From Coprinellus micaceus (lineage: Eukaryota > Basidiomycota > Agaricomycetes > Agaricales > Psathyrellaceae): 64,000 nt of DNA. The stretch covers positions 248,001 through 312,000 of the forward strand of contig OX596346.1 of the NCBI GenBank assembly GCA_951394405.1. The letters run 5' to 3'. Both the position numbers and the translations under genes were made by a program. Position 1 is the stretch's first letter, and the number at the start of each line of letters is the position of its first letter. A model generated the notes under the pieces. It was not told the origin of the DNA. It saw only the letters and a program-made list of their open reading frames with translations, and ran no database searches. Shown piece after piece: positions 1-12,200 of the stretch.

Positions 1-1555
1 TCGGGTCTTGTCCAAATGAAATCCGCTGATAGGCGTACCTTTGACTCGGGACGCCGTTTCGTTGGCTTTCTCGAGGCCCATGGACACGACTGAGCGCTCG
101 AATCAACGGCAATAAAGGGAAGACTTGGCTAGATTGTACCTGATCGAGACGATTCTGGTCAGACGATCATGTCCTCTCCACAGATGCGCTTAAATTAAGA
201 CATCCCAATCCTTTGGGAAAGAAGCGTCTACATGGAGTGACAAACGCAGGGGATTGCGTCCCGCTGGTTGAGAGCAGGGAAAAACACTCGTTCATCGTTC
301 TATCCCGCCGGGAAGAATGTTGAGTTCCGCCTGTCGCTTCAGCAGTCTGGCGACTCCTCGAGGCCTTCGCTTAGGGTATTGAGGCTCAATTGAGGCTGTC
401 ATCCGTCCATCCGGTGAACCGATAACGGGAGTGTGTACCCCATCGATGGATTCGAGGCTATACGAAATGAATCCAGGAACACGGGTCAATATGAGCACAA
501 CAACCAAAGAGGGATGAACGCCGGAATGCACGCACCTCAAGGCCTCATTCCTGGCCCTTCCTCCTTGGCACCCTAAATGGATCCATCCGGCAGACGTCGT
601 TGCCACACCTCGAGTGCTCTCTTCTTGTTGTGTTCGGTCGACGACGATTCAGACTTCCATTTGCCGCCCAAGTGCAGAGCAGTCTGGGGAGCACTGTGTT
701 GTGTACAGACCTGAGCTGGGTGAGAACGTATGCGTGTTCTCTGTTGTTTGTGAGGCACGCTTCCCATCTGCGAAGACCTGCTCGTCTTCGTAGCCGTCGT
801 CGTCGTGGAACGTGTTGAACGCGGGACGCCGGCGATCGGCGTTCGTGGAAACCGAGGTAGGCTTAGTCAGTCAGAGATAAGATAAGATCTCTGCGACCTT
901 AAGCGCCCAAAGCTGTAGGGCTCGCAGTCACCCCCACGAGCACTTCGCTTGACTAAACTGACCGCTTGACAGGCCACGTTATACAGCTGTCTTGTCAGAG
1001 TCTCTCGAAATGATACTGCTCGAACCCCAGGATAGACCGGTTAGGGAACTAGAGTTTGTCTGATGCTGATCAAAGGCGAATGAGTCTTCTGCAGCTACAT
1101 GCATGTAGAATAAGCGGGATATATACATGGCGTATCATATATGCCGACCGAAAGTCCATTTGAGTCCGTGGAATTTGTAAAGAGCACCGGGGATATGGAG
1201 GATCGTACAACCAGAACACCAGAGGCCGCGGAAAACGAAGAGTACTGTCTGCGATAGAGGGGGACAGGGGTAAGCCATACGGAGGGAAACATATCGAATG
1301 AGAGTAGTCCATCAAATGGAGTCCGAAGTCCGAGAAGAAGAGCTGAAGCAACGAAGAGGATCACGGTCCAACAACGAAATATAAACACACTGGCAGCTAA
1401 ACGAGGGGTCCACAGGAATACCATAGGTTCAAACTGTCTTGAGAGTTCGAGAAACGCGGGAAGGGAAAAAATACGGAAGGCCTATCGAACGAAATCATCC
1501 AGACGTACCAGCACCCACGAACCGACAACAAGTGTCAAAAAGGCACCACAAGCGA
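1..1555. other. Left edge without a supported gene
   Basis: The only structured signal is the composite GATA/GCGCCC motif at 876-910. To its left on the minus strand is an open frame of 104 codons (292-606) with no recognisable domain. It sits where other copies of the motif have a gene, so it could be the start of a small gene, but nothing else supports it. 920-1555 holds no convincing exon; the stop codon of the next gene is at 1556. Confidence 0.4.
876..910 (-). promoter_or_regulatory. Composite GATA/GCGCCC motif, copy 1
   Basis: GATAAGATAAGAT is followed 10 bp later by TTAAGCGCCCAA. A degenerate AP-1-like site (TTAGTCAG) lies just left of it. The orientation relative to genes elsewhere implies a minus-strand gene to the left, here only the weak frame at 292-606. 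Confidence 0.5.
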
Positions 1556-3352
1556 TTACTGCGACGGTGCAGGTACGCGATACCTATCATGGAAGGGATT
1601 CATCCTATCCACGTCCCTGAGCGTCGCAGCACTCGCATGTCCACCTAACATACCTCCCATATATCCCGGATCGCCCCTCATCTCTGACATGGCGATCCGA
1701 GCATCTGGGTAATGTTGAACGCTAGCTCTACCCGCTGCTGGTACGATGACAGCGCGACGTCGCCGGCGCTTAAGGACCAGGAACGTGACCAGGAGGATCA
1801 GTGCGACGACAAAGATACCTGTTCGCGTGGATTAGTTAGAACAGTATTCAGATACTTCCAAGGAATTTTCCGTGAGAGCACATACCACCAAACGCGCCAG
1901 CTACAATGGGAGCTTTGTTCACTTTCTTCTGCACCGCGATAGGCCGATAGACGAGGTCGCCTGGGGGAATGACAGTCGTCACAGGAACGTACTTTGTGAG
2001 CGTCTTCCCATTCTCAGTATACCTAAACATCGCTCCATCAGTCCCAGAATCCAAATCTCAAGAATCGAGAGTATGGATACACTCACACAGACTCCGATGT
2101 ATACACCGTTGTCACAGGGTAGTCCAGAGTCGTAAACTCAGGTGGATACCAAGTACTCGTTGGGACCCAACTCCTCTTCCTGAACGTAATATCGGGAGTG
2201 GGCTCAGTCGTTGACCCCGCACTCTCGTCAGTTGACGTCGTTGGGAGCGTGGCATCTGGATCTGTAGTGACCGACGGCGGAGCGGTACCACCATCGGGAT
2301 CTGTCGTCACAGAGGGAGGGGCAGTTCCACCATCTGGGTCGGTAGTGACTGGCGGTGGTGTAGAACCTCCTCCCTCGATGGTGATCGAGGTCGGTTCAGT
2401 GAACGGCGTTGGCTCAGAGAGGACTGTGAGCACAGAAGGCGTCGTCTCGGGGGACGGGAAAGTCGTCGGTGGAAGAGGCGTCGTCTCAGGAGAGATCGTC
2501 GGCGGAAGAGGCGTCGTCTCAGGAGAGATCGTTGGTGGAAGGGGCGTCGTCTCAGGAGAGATCGTTGGTGGAAGGGGTGTCGTCTCAGGGGTAGTCGTAG
2601 GTGGAAGAGGAGTTGTGTCGGGAGAGGTCGTAGGCGGAAGAGGAGTTGTGTCGGGGGACGTCGTCGGCCCAGTGAGAGGAGTCGGCTCGGTGATAATGGT
2701 CGGTTCAGTAGACGGAGTGGGCTCAGTAGTAAGAATCGTTGGCTCTGAATAGATCGTCGGTTCGGTGAAGGGGGTCGGTTCAGTCGAAATAGTCGGCTCG
2801 GTGACAGCCGTTGGCTCCAAAGAGAAAGAGGTGGGCTCGGTGAACGACGTGGGCTCAGTGACAGAAGGCGGGGAAATCGTCGTCAGGCCCCCCTCTGTCG
2901 TGATTGGGGGAACATCCGTGGGCGTGGCAGCGATGGATAATCCGGTTTCGCCATCTGTGGTCGTAATACCACCACCGCCCGCGCCACCATCTTCACCTCC
3001 ACCTCCTGCGCCTCCACCCCCCTCACCTCCTCCCGCTCCACCTCCTCCACCCCCATCTCCAGAAATTCCGCCTCCCCCAGCACCGCTATCACCCCCTGTC
3101 CCACCACCTCCGGTGCTTCCCCCACCACCATTTCCAGACGATCCTTCTCCCCCACCCACACCTCCAGTACCCCCACCGCAGCTTCCTCCACCTCCGCCGT
3201 CGTGTCGGGGTGCAACATCGCAGTAACTGCCCCCCGTGTTGTTTCGGCGTTCAATGGCAAGGTCTATCATAATCGATCGCGGTTAGTAAGGGCGTCTGTA
3301 GGGCGAGTGATCGAAACGGGGGGAGCGTACCTTCCATGGGTAGAGCACTCAT
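1556..3352 (-). CDS. Single-pass membrane protein with Gly-rich and Thr/Pro-rich extracellular repeats
   Basis: Spliced model: exons 3331-3352, 2087-3263, 1886-2022 and 1556-1818. Introns are 67, 64 and 67 nt and the coding length is 1599 nt, giving 532 aa in frame. Residues about 28-100 are almost pure Gly/Ser. About 110-390 are Thr/Pro-rich, with six 11-aa repeats (TISPETTPLPP type) and three 13-aa repeats (DPDGGTAPPSVTT type). A hydrophobic helix at about 436-460 (VVALILLVTF core) is followed by KRRRRR and a cytosolic tail of about 70 aa. The layout resembles fungal mucin-like cell-surface sensors, but there is no family match I can name. A TATA box (TATAAATT) lies 40-46 bp upstream of the ATG. 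No classical signal peptide is visible in the N-terminus MSALPMEDLAIERR; an upstream exon could have been missed. The Gly block could anchor to or span the wall; the basic stretch predicts an Nout/Cin topology. Confidence 0.85.
2257..2370 (-). repeat. 39-bp in-frame coding minisatellite
   Basis: Three 39-bp units encode the 13-aa repeat DPDGGTAPPSVTT in the membrane protein's Thr/Pro region. The units are close to identical, which indicates recent slippage or unequal exchange. Boundaries are approximate. Confidence 0.7.
2463..2660 (-). repeat. 33-bp in-frame coding minisatellite, six units
   Basis: Six 33-bp units encode 11-aa repeats of the TISPETTPLPP type. The four right-hand-most protein units are nearly identical at DNA level and the others have drifted at third positions. 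Repeat number can change without breaking the frame. Confidence 0.75.
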
Positions 3353-3398
3353 CGCTAGCACGGGGGAGGGAGAACAGGGTTGGGTCGATGAATTTATA

Positions 3399-4583
3399 AG
3401 TCAAGCCTTGTAGAGATCGATACACCTTGCTTTCAATCGAGGGGGAGATAAGACTCTGATACTCGACAGGATTCTCGCTAAATCGACACGCGCCGTCGAA
3501 GGCTCCTTACAGAACACGGTCGAGGGTTATGCGGCACGAGGTATTCCGCCCTTTCCGCAAGTTCATTAACCAAGAAATGCGGCTAGGGGCTCCCCGCAAT
3601 CGACTGAGCACCTTTTTGGGGTGGCTTGGATCCTGGGGTATGGCTCGAGCACCATGCAGCTCGACTGAGGCGGCTTGAAAACGTGAATCATAGCCTTCCC
3701 ACCTAAATGAAGTTTACATGTACCCATACCCCTGGGCCTCGTTTCAATCCCGCTACCAATCCTCCTGTTCCTTGGCATATCGGTCGTCACCAGTCACCTC
3801 TCGGTCAGATGGCCTCCGCAATTGACTCCATCCGCGTCTGGGGTCGAGATATTTGGGCTCCATCTCGCTAGTCAGTCCGCGCATGACGACTTGAGAGTGC
3901 CTGGAACCCTGGAACGATGCGTCAATGAAATGAAAGAGGGTGCGTGCGACGATCGCACTTCAGGCATACACATACCCTGAACTATCCTCCCCAGTATCTT
4001 TGCCGCTGATCAGGTCTGGGGATGAACATAATACAGGCCCAGGAGATGCGTGAGTCTTCGAGTGGAGACCGTTTCCCAACGCAGCCTTGGGCTAGTCCAA
4101 TAATCGACGAGTTGGTATTGGCTTAGGCGACCTCTTCATTATTCTCCAAGACACCGCTTTCCTGGGGCTGCGGGCTTCGTTTATACATAGCGTGACCTCG
4201 TGAATGAGATTCATGCTCTTGGGTTCCCAATGCGAACGTCGACGGCGTGATCTGAAACGATTCACCCCTTCCCCGGTTCATAATGACGAATGCAATTTCA
4301 CTGAATTCGTGCGTGAGCGGTATGAGGAAGGCGTCCAGCGAATGGGGGTCGCGGGTAAGTAGACAACTTGGGGAGATCCCCAAAGAATCCTGATCTGAAT
4401 AAGTGGGGAAGGGATTGAGCGATAGTATGAACGCGAACTGACAATAACGGACACACCGTCACCGCTTGAACCACCGATTCGGAAGGTTTCTGGGTTTGCG
4501 TCACGGAGCTAGGCCTCGAGACCTTTCATGAGAAGCCACAGGCGGATCGAACGCTCGGGAAAGACCGAGGACGCAGGCGACCC
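3399..4583. other. Intergenic, nothing recognised
   Basis: After the TATA box of the membrane-protein gene (3393-3400) I see no exon chain, repeat or domain up to the weak small gene at 4584. Confidence 0.4.
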
Positions 4584-4943
4584 TCAACCATCCTTCAGTT
4601 TCAGCCCTAGGATGAACTCTGCGTGTAAGTTGGAACGGAAAGGCCATATCATTGGCGGATGGACATACAGAATGCAAAGCGCTATCGGGTGAGGGACTGA
4701 GTCTGGTTTCTCGTATTCGATGGCGGGCGATATGGGGTAAGTACCTGCGAGTGCGAGAGATTTCAACTGTCACAGCTCACGGACTTCACGCTACGAGCTG
4801 GAAGTAGTGTGATATCGGAGTGCAAATACCAGCACTGAGACCTACAAATGTCAACTCACCTCGATATTCTGAGTGCTGAAACCTCCAGACAAGCGTCCAG
4901 CGCTACGATTCTCTCGGGATCGCGTCCTCCTAGTTGCAGCCAT
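4584..4943 (-). CDS. Possible 46-aa spliced small protein
   Basis: Exons 4860-4943, 4745-4766 and 4584-4618 join in frame to 141 nt (46 aa plus stop). The 5' splice sites are GTGAGT and GTACTT, and the second intron is 126 nt. The first exon gives a basic, Arg/Ser-rich N-terminus (MAATRRTRSRENRSAG) and the end reads EFILGLKLKDG. No family is recognised. The main support is its position, about 180 bp downstream of motif copy 2, the same arrangement as at the other motif copies. It could equally be chance open frame. Confidence 0.25.
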
Positions 4944-5120
4944 GTCAAGTGCGAGAGCGTGACCGCTACGAGGGAGAATCAAGAGTGTCGTCCGGCGGAA
5001 CAGATCGAGGCGGCTTCGATGGTGGTTGCGAGCAACGTTAGAGTCATTCCTCAACGCGTCGAAACCGAGCGGCGCCTCCCGATCCCTGCGTGGGAAGTAG
5101 TTCGCGCTTAGTCACGCTGC

Positions 5121-5157
5121 GATAAGATAATATCTCTGTGCCAAAATAAGCGCCCAA
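5121..5157 (-). promoter_or_regulatory. Composite GATA/GCGCCC motif, copy 2
   Basis: GATAAGATAATAT is followed by AAAATAAGCGCCCAA. A degenerate AP-1-like TTAGTCAC lies about 12 bp to the left. It precedes the small candidate gene at 4584-4943 on the minus strand. Confidence 0.55.
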
Positions 5158-5387
5158 CGGTCTTCGGCTGGTCATTTTCCTGTTCTGCATATTTCTCAGG
5201 CAGTGGTGGAAGCCGACTAGTTTTTAGAGCATACGGAACCGCCGGGCACCCATGTCTGACCGGCTCTAAAGCTCTCTGAGAGCGTCCAGGTGCCAGATCA
5301 TCTCGCCAGATAACACTGAAAATGGCTCCTCTTGAACCACGATTCCCATGTATGAAACTTTCGGTCTCATCCTCACGAGCATTGAGT

Positions 5388-7112
5388 CTATATGGAGCAG
5401 TACGAGTAGATACATACAAACAATCCAAGTCTATTCGACTGGGTCGAAATGTCGAAGGGTAGAGAATCTTCGATCCAGTCCCACATCATACCCTAAAGGT
5501 CGCCGTAACATATCCGAGGAAACCGAACCGCCCTCGTCGGTAAATCCGCATATCACAGATACGCCCCAGTGGTGAGCTGAAGGTCAACTCCTGCGCTCCG
5601 TACCTTCCTCACATCGGGAGACTCGTTCGGGTGTGCCACCCATCCTGAGCTTAGCTCGACTTTAACCTGCTTCAACTGCCTCCCATGCCCGTTTGGACTC
5701 CCATCCCGCTCAACCCGAGACTTTAGAAATCCGTGAAGGTCCGTGTACACAAATGATCGATCGAGGCGGAGGATATTCAAGACCTGGAGTCGGGGCATGA
5801 ACTCGAGGCTCATCACTTCTGGTTGGCGGAAGAACCCTGAGTCGAAGGCGACACAATCGAGGGTCAAGTGGGTAAGCGCTGGAAGTTCACGGAGGAGTCT
5901 TTCCAGGCCTGCAACTGAGATGGAGATCGAATGCATCGTCAGGCGGGCGAGGGTCTCCCGACAGTCAGAGCGCCGCATGAGGTCGACGATCTCCACTCTA
6001 AGTTCTTCTCGATCGGAAGGGGATCGGTCGTTGCTCTCGAATCCGAGGTCCAGCTCGACAAGCGCAGGCGTTTGAAACATGCGGAGGAACTGGGCGTACC
6101 ACTTCTTGTCCACATGTAGGCCGCCATGCACTCGAAGTGCTTGAAGGTTGGGGAGTGTGAAGGGTGGGAGATCGAAAGCGAGGCTATCGTCTTGCTCATG
6201 ATAGGCGAGCCACGAATCGGAAAAGGCGATCTTCAGGGCCAGGGTACGAAGGCTCGTGAAAAAGTCGAGGAGCCTCTCATCCCAAGCGAAGGGCCAGTCG
6301 AATGTGAATGAGAAATGCGCAAGGCCGCCGAGAAGTATTGCGACATGCTTGTTCTCGTGGACTAGTTCGACGTCATCCTCATTAAAGGGGCTGTCGATAA
6401 TCAGGGTGTCGACCATGGGGTACCGGGTCTGGCACCGCTGGCTAATGCCAATTTCTGAAGGAAGATGCAGCATTGGCGAGTTGACCTCGATACGCTTCAC
6501 CATCGCCCACGGACTAGGGGATGGCAGATCATAGGCATCGAGATTGAAAGCCCAGGCAAGTTGATTCAGGCATCTACCCGTTGGGATGTTGATGATCAAG
6601 TGGAAGATGGCTGGACCTTCCTTCAGGAGCTTCACCACGCCTTTGTTTCGGAGGACGCAAGAGAAGCCACCGTGGAAGCAGCGTGTACCTGCGTCAAGGA
6701 TCACAGTCTTGGGCGCTGTTTTGGAGCGCTCAAGCCATCTCCTGATCCTGTGGACGTCAATTGGGGGGCCTTTTTGTGAGACGGGGTGCACCTCGACGGT
6801 ATCCCACAGCTGCGGGGTCGACAATGCCGCATTTCTCCACGCTGTGCAAACGAGGCACAATGCTATAAGGGCGGTGGGAATGGGGATGGTGTTGGGTATG
6901 CCTTGAGTGCTGGCGAGTGTGAATGTGAATATTTCTCCAAGGATCTCCGTCGGGAAGCTTCGGATTGGAGACAGCAGGGATCTGTATCTTCGAACCTCGA
7001 GCTCCAGAGTGCGGATAGCGGCCATGCGCGTTTCGATTTCCTCTTCCACAGAAGGGATCTCGATAGCGCTCAGTGGGGCATTGCTGGAAAAAAGGTGGTA
7101 GTGTGGGTCCAT
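5388..7112 (-). CDS. F-box-like protein with leucine-rich C-terminal region
   Basis: Two exons, 5604-7112 and 5388-5492, with a 111-nt GT-AG intron, give 1614 nt and 537 aa. The unspliced frame would instead end at 5553. After an N-terminal coiled segment (IETRMAAIRTLELEVRRYRS, about residues 20-40) comes an F-box-like motif (FPTEILGEIFTF, LCLVCTAWRNAAL, PQLWDTV) typical of Agaricomycete F-box proteins. The rest has irregular leucine-rich repeats (LPNLQALRVHGG, LTHLTLDCVAF, MPRLQVLNIL). Such proteins usually recruit substrates to SCF ubiquitin ligases; the substrate is unknown. I chose the ATG at 7112 (MDPHYHL) rather than one at 7220, because the 36 extra codons lie partly in the promoter motif. 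Confidence 0.85.
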
Positions 7113-7195
7113 GACGATGGTTGGAAGGAGAGAAGGATATCGAGCCTTATTATCGCCGCGAAGACTGATCATACCTCGCCGAGTGGAGCGGATCC

Positions 7196-7219
7196 GAGAT
7201 AGGATCAGATAAGCGCCCA
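7196..7219 (-). promoter_or_regulatory. Short GATA/GCGCCC motif at the F-box gene, copy 3
   Basis: GATAGGATCAGATAAGCGCCC is a compressed version of the motif, with only one clean GATA site and no spacer. It lies 84-107 bp upstream of the chosen ATG of the F-box gene, so it is the copy tied to the best-supported gene. Confidence 0.5.
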
Positions 7220-9213
7220 CATTCCTTGTGAAGGTCGGAGCGACCTCGGAGTGTTATCAATAGCCAGGGTATGCCGCGGAGCTCAAAGCATCGAATCACA
7301 TCGTCGCACGAAAAGCGCCCTCCACACCCTGCACCCAGTAGGCAAGACTTGAACTCGACGCATCTAGATAACAACCAGGTGTTATGTCACTTGGAGGGGA
7401 TAGTCACCGCTTACACGGGCAATACTGTGGGCTTGCTGTGAGCCTACTTGACCATTCGCTTGAGACGACTGACCGGTGGATGCGGCAAGGCCAATTTACG
7501 AGGCAGCGCCTGGGGCACGATGGATAATCGTCGCTTGAGCCCGCTGCTCCCTCGAGACCTAGTTTAGAGGTACCGATTTCTCCTGTGAGTGAGCAATGCC
7601 GCGAGTGTCATGGATTTCGACGATCGAGAGCAAATTGGTCGTTACTAAAGAAGATTTCAAAAAGATGCATGAATTGGGGTAACGGAACATGTGTGAGAGG
7701 ACCGCGTCAAAGGTAAGTGGGGCACGAGTCGAATGCCAGTATCACGCGAAGTTCGGACCCTTACCCAAGAGTCTTGGTTGGAGCATAATCCGTTGTCCCC
7801 GAGGAGCCTAAGAGGCAAGTAAGTTAGGCTTTGCTCAATAGAATGAAGCTGGGGATGAGGGTGCCTTGATTGACCACCCACAGCTATAGCAGGATGGATA
7901 TCCCATCGTTACCCTCGAGCGAGGGTGTTGGAGGTCAGAATCAAGTAGCTGATAGCTGAACATTCAGGGGGCAGCCGAGGGTAGAGAAGCGTGACCAGCG
8001 AACCTCAGAGGGGCCCGCTCTGCTGATTTAGGCTCTGGTCCTCTTCCATGAACGCCCGCATGTCACTCTCTGTCTGAAGATGAACGGTTCAGTAAGCGTC
8101 GACTTTGATCATGAGCAGAGGTTGAACCATTTGGGCGTACCAGGAACCTCCAAACTTCGCCACGGCTGGGGCGCTAAACACCCGACTAGCATTTACGTCG
8201 AAATCGAGGGCAGAGCCCTCTTGAATATTGAGGGTCCACACAAAGACTATGCTTCGGGTAATTAATGGGCGTTTTGAACGCCTATCTCTTGGGGGATCTA
8301 CTTGTCGTCTCCATATATTTTACTCAGGGCTGTCGACGCTCTGAACCGATGAGCTGAACCAATCCGAATCGACCGACCTTTGAGGTATCTCGAATAAGAC
8401 CGGGAAGCGGTCCCAGTCGCGATCAGGTGAACGGTTGCTGTGAACGGAGGGACACGGTAGAGGATTGAGGAAGAAAATGGATGCGGTTCTTGGCGCTGTT
8501 TGTGGGGGTTGAACGTGATGAGCAAGGGGGGACGCGGGAACATTTCGTCGGCACACAGGTCGATGCGCGGGAAGTGATTGTGCTTTGTCAGGAGGAAGAT
8601 AAGATAAGATAAGAATAAAATAGGCGCCCAAAGATCCCAGCTTGTGACGGTTTGCGTTTCAAAGCAAAGAGTATAGAAGATGATACTCAAATTTTTCAAA
8701 TTTCACGATTCTTTCATAGAAGTGCACCAATCATTGTCAAGGCCATAGTAACGGAAGAGAAAGGTGTGACCGGCTCCGCGAGTCAACGTCTGAACGGGGC
8801 AGCGGAACAAGGGTTTGTTAAGCGTCAACGTGGAGTCAAGAGAGAAAAGCTCAAAGCAAAAAATGTAACGGGTTAGGGTAATGAAAGGTAGGTAGAATAT
8901 AAGAAGTAGACAGAGTGATGAACGGTCGCATATTTACGGCTGCGGATAAGCACAAGGGAATACCCCCAGGCGATATGAAAAATAGGAGACGATTTGTAAG
9001 ACACAACATTGGGTAGGGCTAAGGCTGGAAGAAACGAGGGATGTGAAAGAATTCGGTACGGATAGATGTAGTCATAGTGGGCAACGACGGGCTAAAGCGG
9101 AAATAACTGAGAAAAGGTGAGATGACGGGTAAGCATAGGGGCGACTAAGACAAGCAATGGGAAAGATGGAAAGGAGAGAGAGGATAGGAGAGTTTGGAGT
9201 GAAGTAAGAGGGA
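7220..9213. other. Intergenic with one motif copy
   Basis: Apart from the motif at 8598-8632 and a weak 81-codon frame to its left on the minus strand (8298-8543, Pro/His/Ser-rich, no domain), no exon chain or repeat is seen. 8640-9213 is purine-rich on the plus strand and is probably the 3' flank of the CHAT gene. Confidence 0.4.
8598..8632 (-). promoter_or_regulatory. Composite GATA/GCGCCC motif, copy 4
   Basis: Three overlapping GATAAG units are followed by AAAATAGGCGCCCAAA. No AP-1-like site is seen next to it. The 81-codon frame starts about 55 bp to the left on the minus strand. Confidence 0.5.
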
Positions 9214-12200
9214 TCAATAACCAAAGTGGACATAGGGAATCCAAGTGAGAAGCGAACGATCTGCATTTCCGAGCCTCTCTCGCAATTGTTGAATGGCGTG
9301 ATGGAGTGCGTGTGCTGACTTGGTTCCATCGAATCCCGTTCCACTGCCTTCCTCCTTGTGAGTCCAGAGGTACTCATAGAAATCATCGGAGACCTGAGGT
9401 GCATGCGAATCCTTGATTGCCCACATGGTGGCGACGACCCTGCGATACCCCGCTGCGAGCATTCCGGCAGCGAGATGGACCGCTTCGTCGGAGAGGGTTT
9501 CTTCACCAGTGCTGGTCTCACATGCCGACAAGAAGGCAAGATCGGCGTTCTTGAGGTTCTTCTGCATGATGGTAGCGATGTCAAGGTGGCCCTTGTGGAA
9601 GCGGAATCGGCTCTGTAAGGGCTCAGCGGCATTCTGTGACGCGTGGCACGCGAGATGAATGCTACTAAACCGCTCCATGTATTCCAAGCACTCTTCGGCG
9701 CTAACCGCGTCCCCATCCAGCTTGACGACCCTAGTGCCGTACCTAGTCGCCTTGGTGTATATGGATGTGACTTCTCTCGTCGTTCCAGCGATTGTGACTG
9801 CCCCAGGTGCCTTTGGTTGTGACGTTAAGAATAGCCCAGATACACCATCTTCAATCCGACGATCTGCTTTGACTCTCTGGGTCAGCGCGGTAACCGTTGG
9901 GGTGTACGACGATACCACATAGTCCATGATACTCTCGACTTCGGCTCCTCGATAAATGCCGGCGGCGTGAATAGGGAGAAAGGATAATGGTCCTGTTGGA
10001 CACCACCAGACCCTGGGGAGCGCGCCGTTGGAGGCGTCGGACGACTTGGAAATCTGCTCACAACGTTAGCTGTGTAGGCGGTGGAGAGTGGTCCGACTGC
10101 TTACAAAAATTCCGGCCGCCTTTAATATCGGCTTGACGACTTCCTCCCATAATCCACGGAGAACCATGCATACACCACCCTCCAACTTCGTCAGTCTCTG
10201 ATATGGCCCAGCTACTCTCTCTGAGAGACAGACATCATCCTCTGTTGTCGTGTCGCTGGCTCGTGTACGGAGGCCTTGGGAGTTTAGCTGAATATTGAGC
10301 GTAGTTCTGTACCGCTTAGCCTTCTCCAGCGTAAACTTGGGTAGCGGAATGTGGAGAGGTTTGTCAGACCCAGCAACGAGAGCGATTGCGTCGCATCGGT
10401 CGTTGTAGACGTTCACAACGACAACGGCGCTTGATACAGGAAGATGCTTCATGACGGCGGGACATCTTAATGGGCGGAGAAAGTCCTGAAATCCGGGGAT
10501 ATCCCTGGCCTTTGCGAGGAGGTCATCCCATTCCCGGGCAAGTTGTATGTGTGCCCTGGCTTCGTTCTCCAAAGAGATTTTAACAGACGGATCCATATTG
10601 TTTCGTATCTGTTGCATGGATGATCCTGCACGCTCGAGTTGGTTCGATACATTAACGATGCGTTCAGCAAGCACGGCATTGTGGATGCGCAGGCCGTCCA
10701 TTGGTGAACGAAGAATAGTGATTTGACCCCACACAAGGCAGCGACCTTGTTCAAGCCACTCCAACGCTTTATCAGGTTGCTGGCGGTGAAATGCGGTGCT
10801 AGCGGCCTCGAGGGGTAATGTAGCGTATTCTTGGAGGACAGAATACCGGCGCTCAATTGTCTGCTGGAGTCCGACGACCAATGTACTGGACAAGCTTAGT
10901 GCAGTGTCGAACGCCGAGAGAATTTCCGGCGACTCGGGGTCGAACTGACGTAACAACCTGGCCCATTGCACCGCGGCGGCAAGCCTAGTGTGGGGACCCC
11001 CAACTGCGGAGCTTGCAGCAACCGTATAGTTGGAAATGCATGCATCTAAATCTTGGGGGTTGCCGGTCGAGAGGTACCGCGTAGCCAAGGACTCGGCAAG
11101 CTTGGTGAGCCATGATGGCAAATTGGCATGTCCCTCGGGCGTGAGCTTCACAGCTCTCTCCTGGGCCAAGATCCCTTGGGTGATGTCCTCGGGGTTGTTG
11201 GTGTGCCCAAACGAGCGTCGTAAAAGATCGCCAAAGTTACTCAGATATCGAGGCAACTCTGCATGTCCATCAGCGGTGAGCAGCAAAGTTTTTTGCAGAG
11301 CTGGGATAGCTTCGCTGCGAAGGTCCTCTAGGTCATTAGTCCATTCAGCACGGTGTCTCAGGAATCGCCCGAGGTTGCTGAGATATCGGGGGAGGCGTAC
11401 GTGGTCATCTGGAGTGAGGCGCACCGCTTTTCTTTGCTCCTCGATTGCTTCAGTGATATCTCCCAAGTCACCCGTACGTTGAAAGCGATTGACTAGTGAG
11501 AAACCGAGGTTGTTGATCCGCGAGGGTAGGCGTGCATGGCCGTCAGTGGTGAGGCGCACTGCTCTCCGTTGCACCGGGATGGCCTCCTCAATGTCATCGA
11601 GGTTACCAGTGTGTGTAGCACGATGGCTCAGGTATCGACCGAGGTTGCTGAGGTATTTGGGGAGGAGTGCGTGATCATCTGGAGTGAGGCGCACCGCCTT
11701 CCTTTGCTCTTCGATTGCTTCGGTGATATCTCCCAGGTCACCTGTGCGTTCAAAGCGATTGGCTAGTGAGATACTGAGGCTGTTGATCCACAAGGGTAGG
11801 TCTGCATGGTCATTAGTGGTGAGGCGCACCGCTCGCCGTTGCACTGGGATGGCTTCCTCAATGTCATCGAGGCTACCAGTGTGCTCAGCACGGCGGCTCA
11901 GGTATAGCCCGAGGTTGCTGAGGTGTCGGGGGAGGTCTACGTGGTCATCTGGCGTGAGGCGCACAGCTTTTCTTTGCTCTTCGATTGCTTCGGTGATATC
12001 TCCCAGGTCACCCGCACGCCGAAAGCGATTGGCTAGTGAGATACTGAGGCTGTTGATCCACAAGGGTAGGCGGGCATGGCCATTAGCGGTGAGGCGCACC
12101 GCTCGCCGTTGCACCGGGATGGCTTCCTCAATGTCATCGAGGTTACCAGTGTGCTCAGCACGGCGGCTCAGGAATAGCCCGAGGTTGCTGAGGTATCGGG

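Noticed and set aside
2198..3226. Plus-strand frames of 184 and 153 codons rich in Val/Gly and Pro/Ser
   Set aside because: They are the antisense of the repeats of the membrane-protein gene on the minus strand, whose spliced model is in frame from ATG to stop.
7113..7220. Upstream start for the F-box gene at 7220 (MGAYLILSR)
   Set aside because: It lies in the GATA/GCGCCC motif, which gives the same MGAY peptide at other motif copies with no gene attached.
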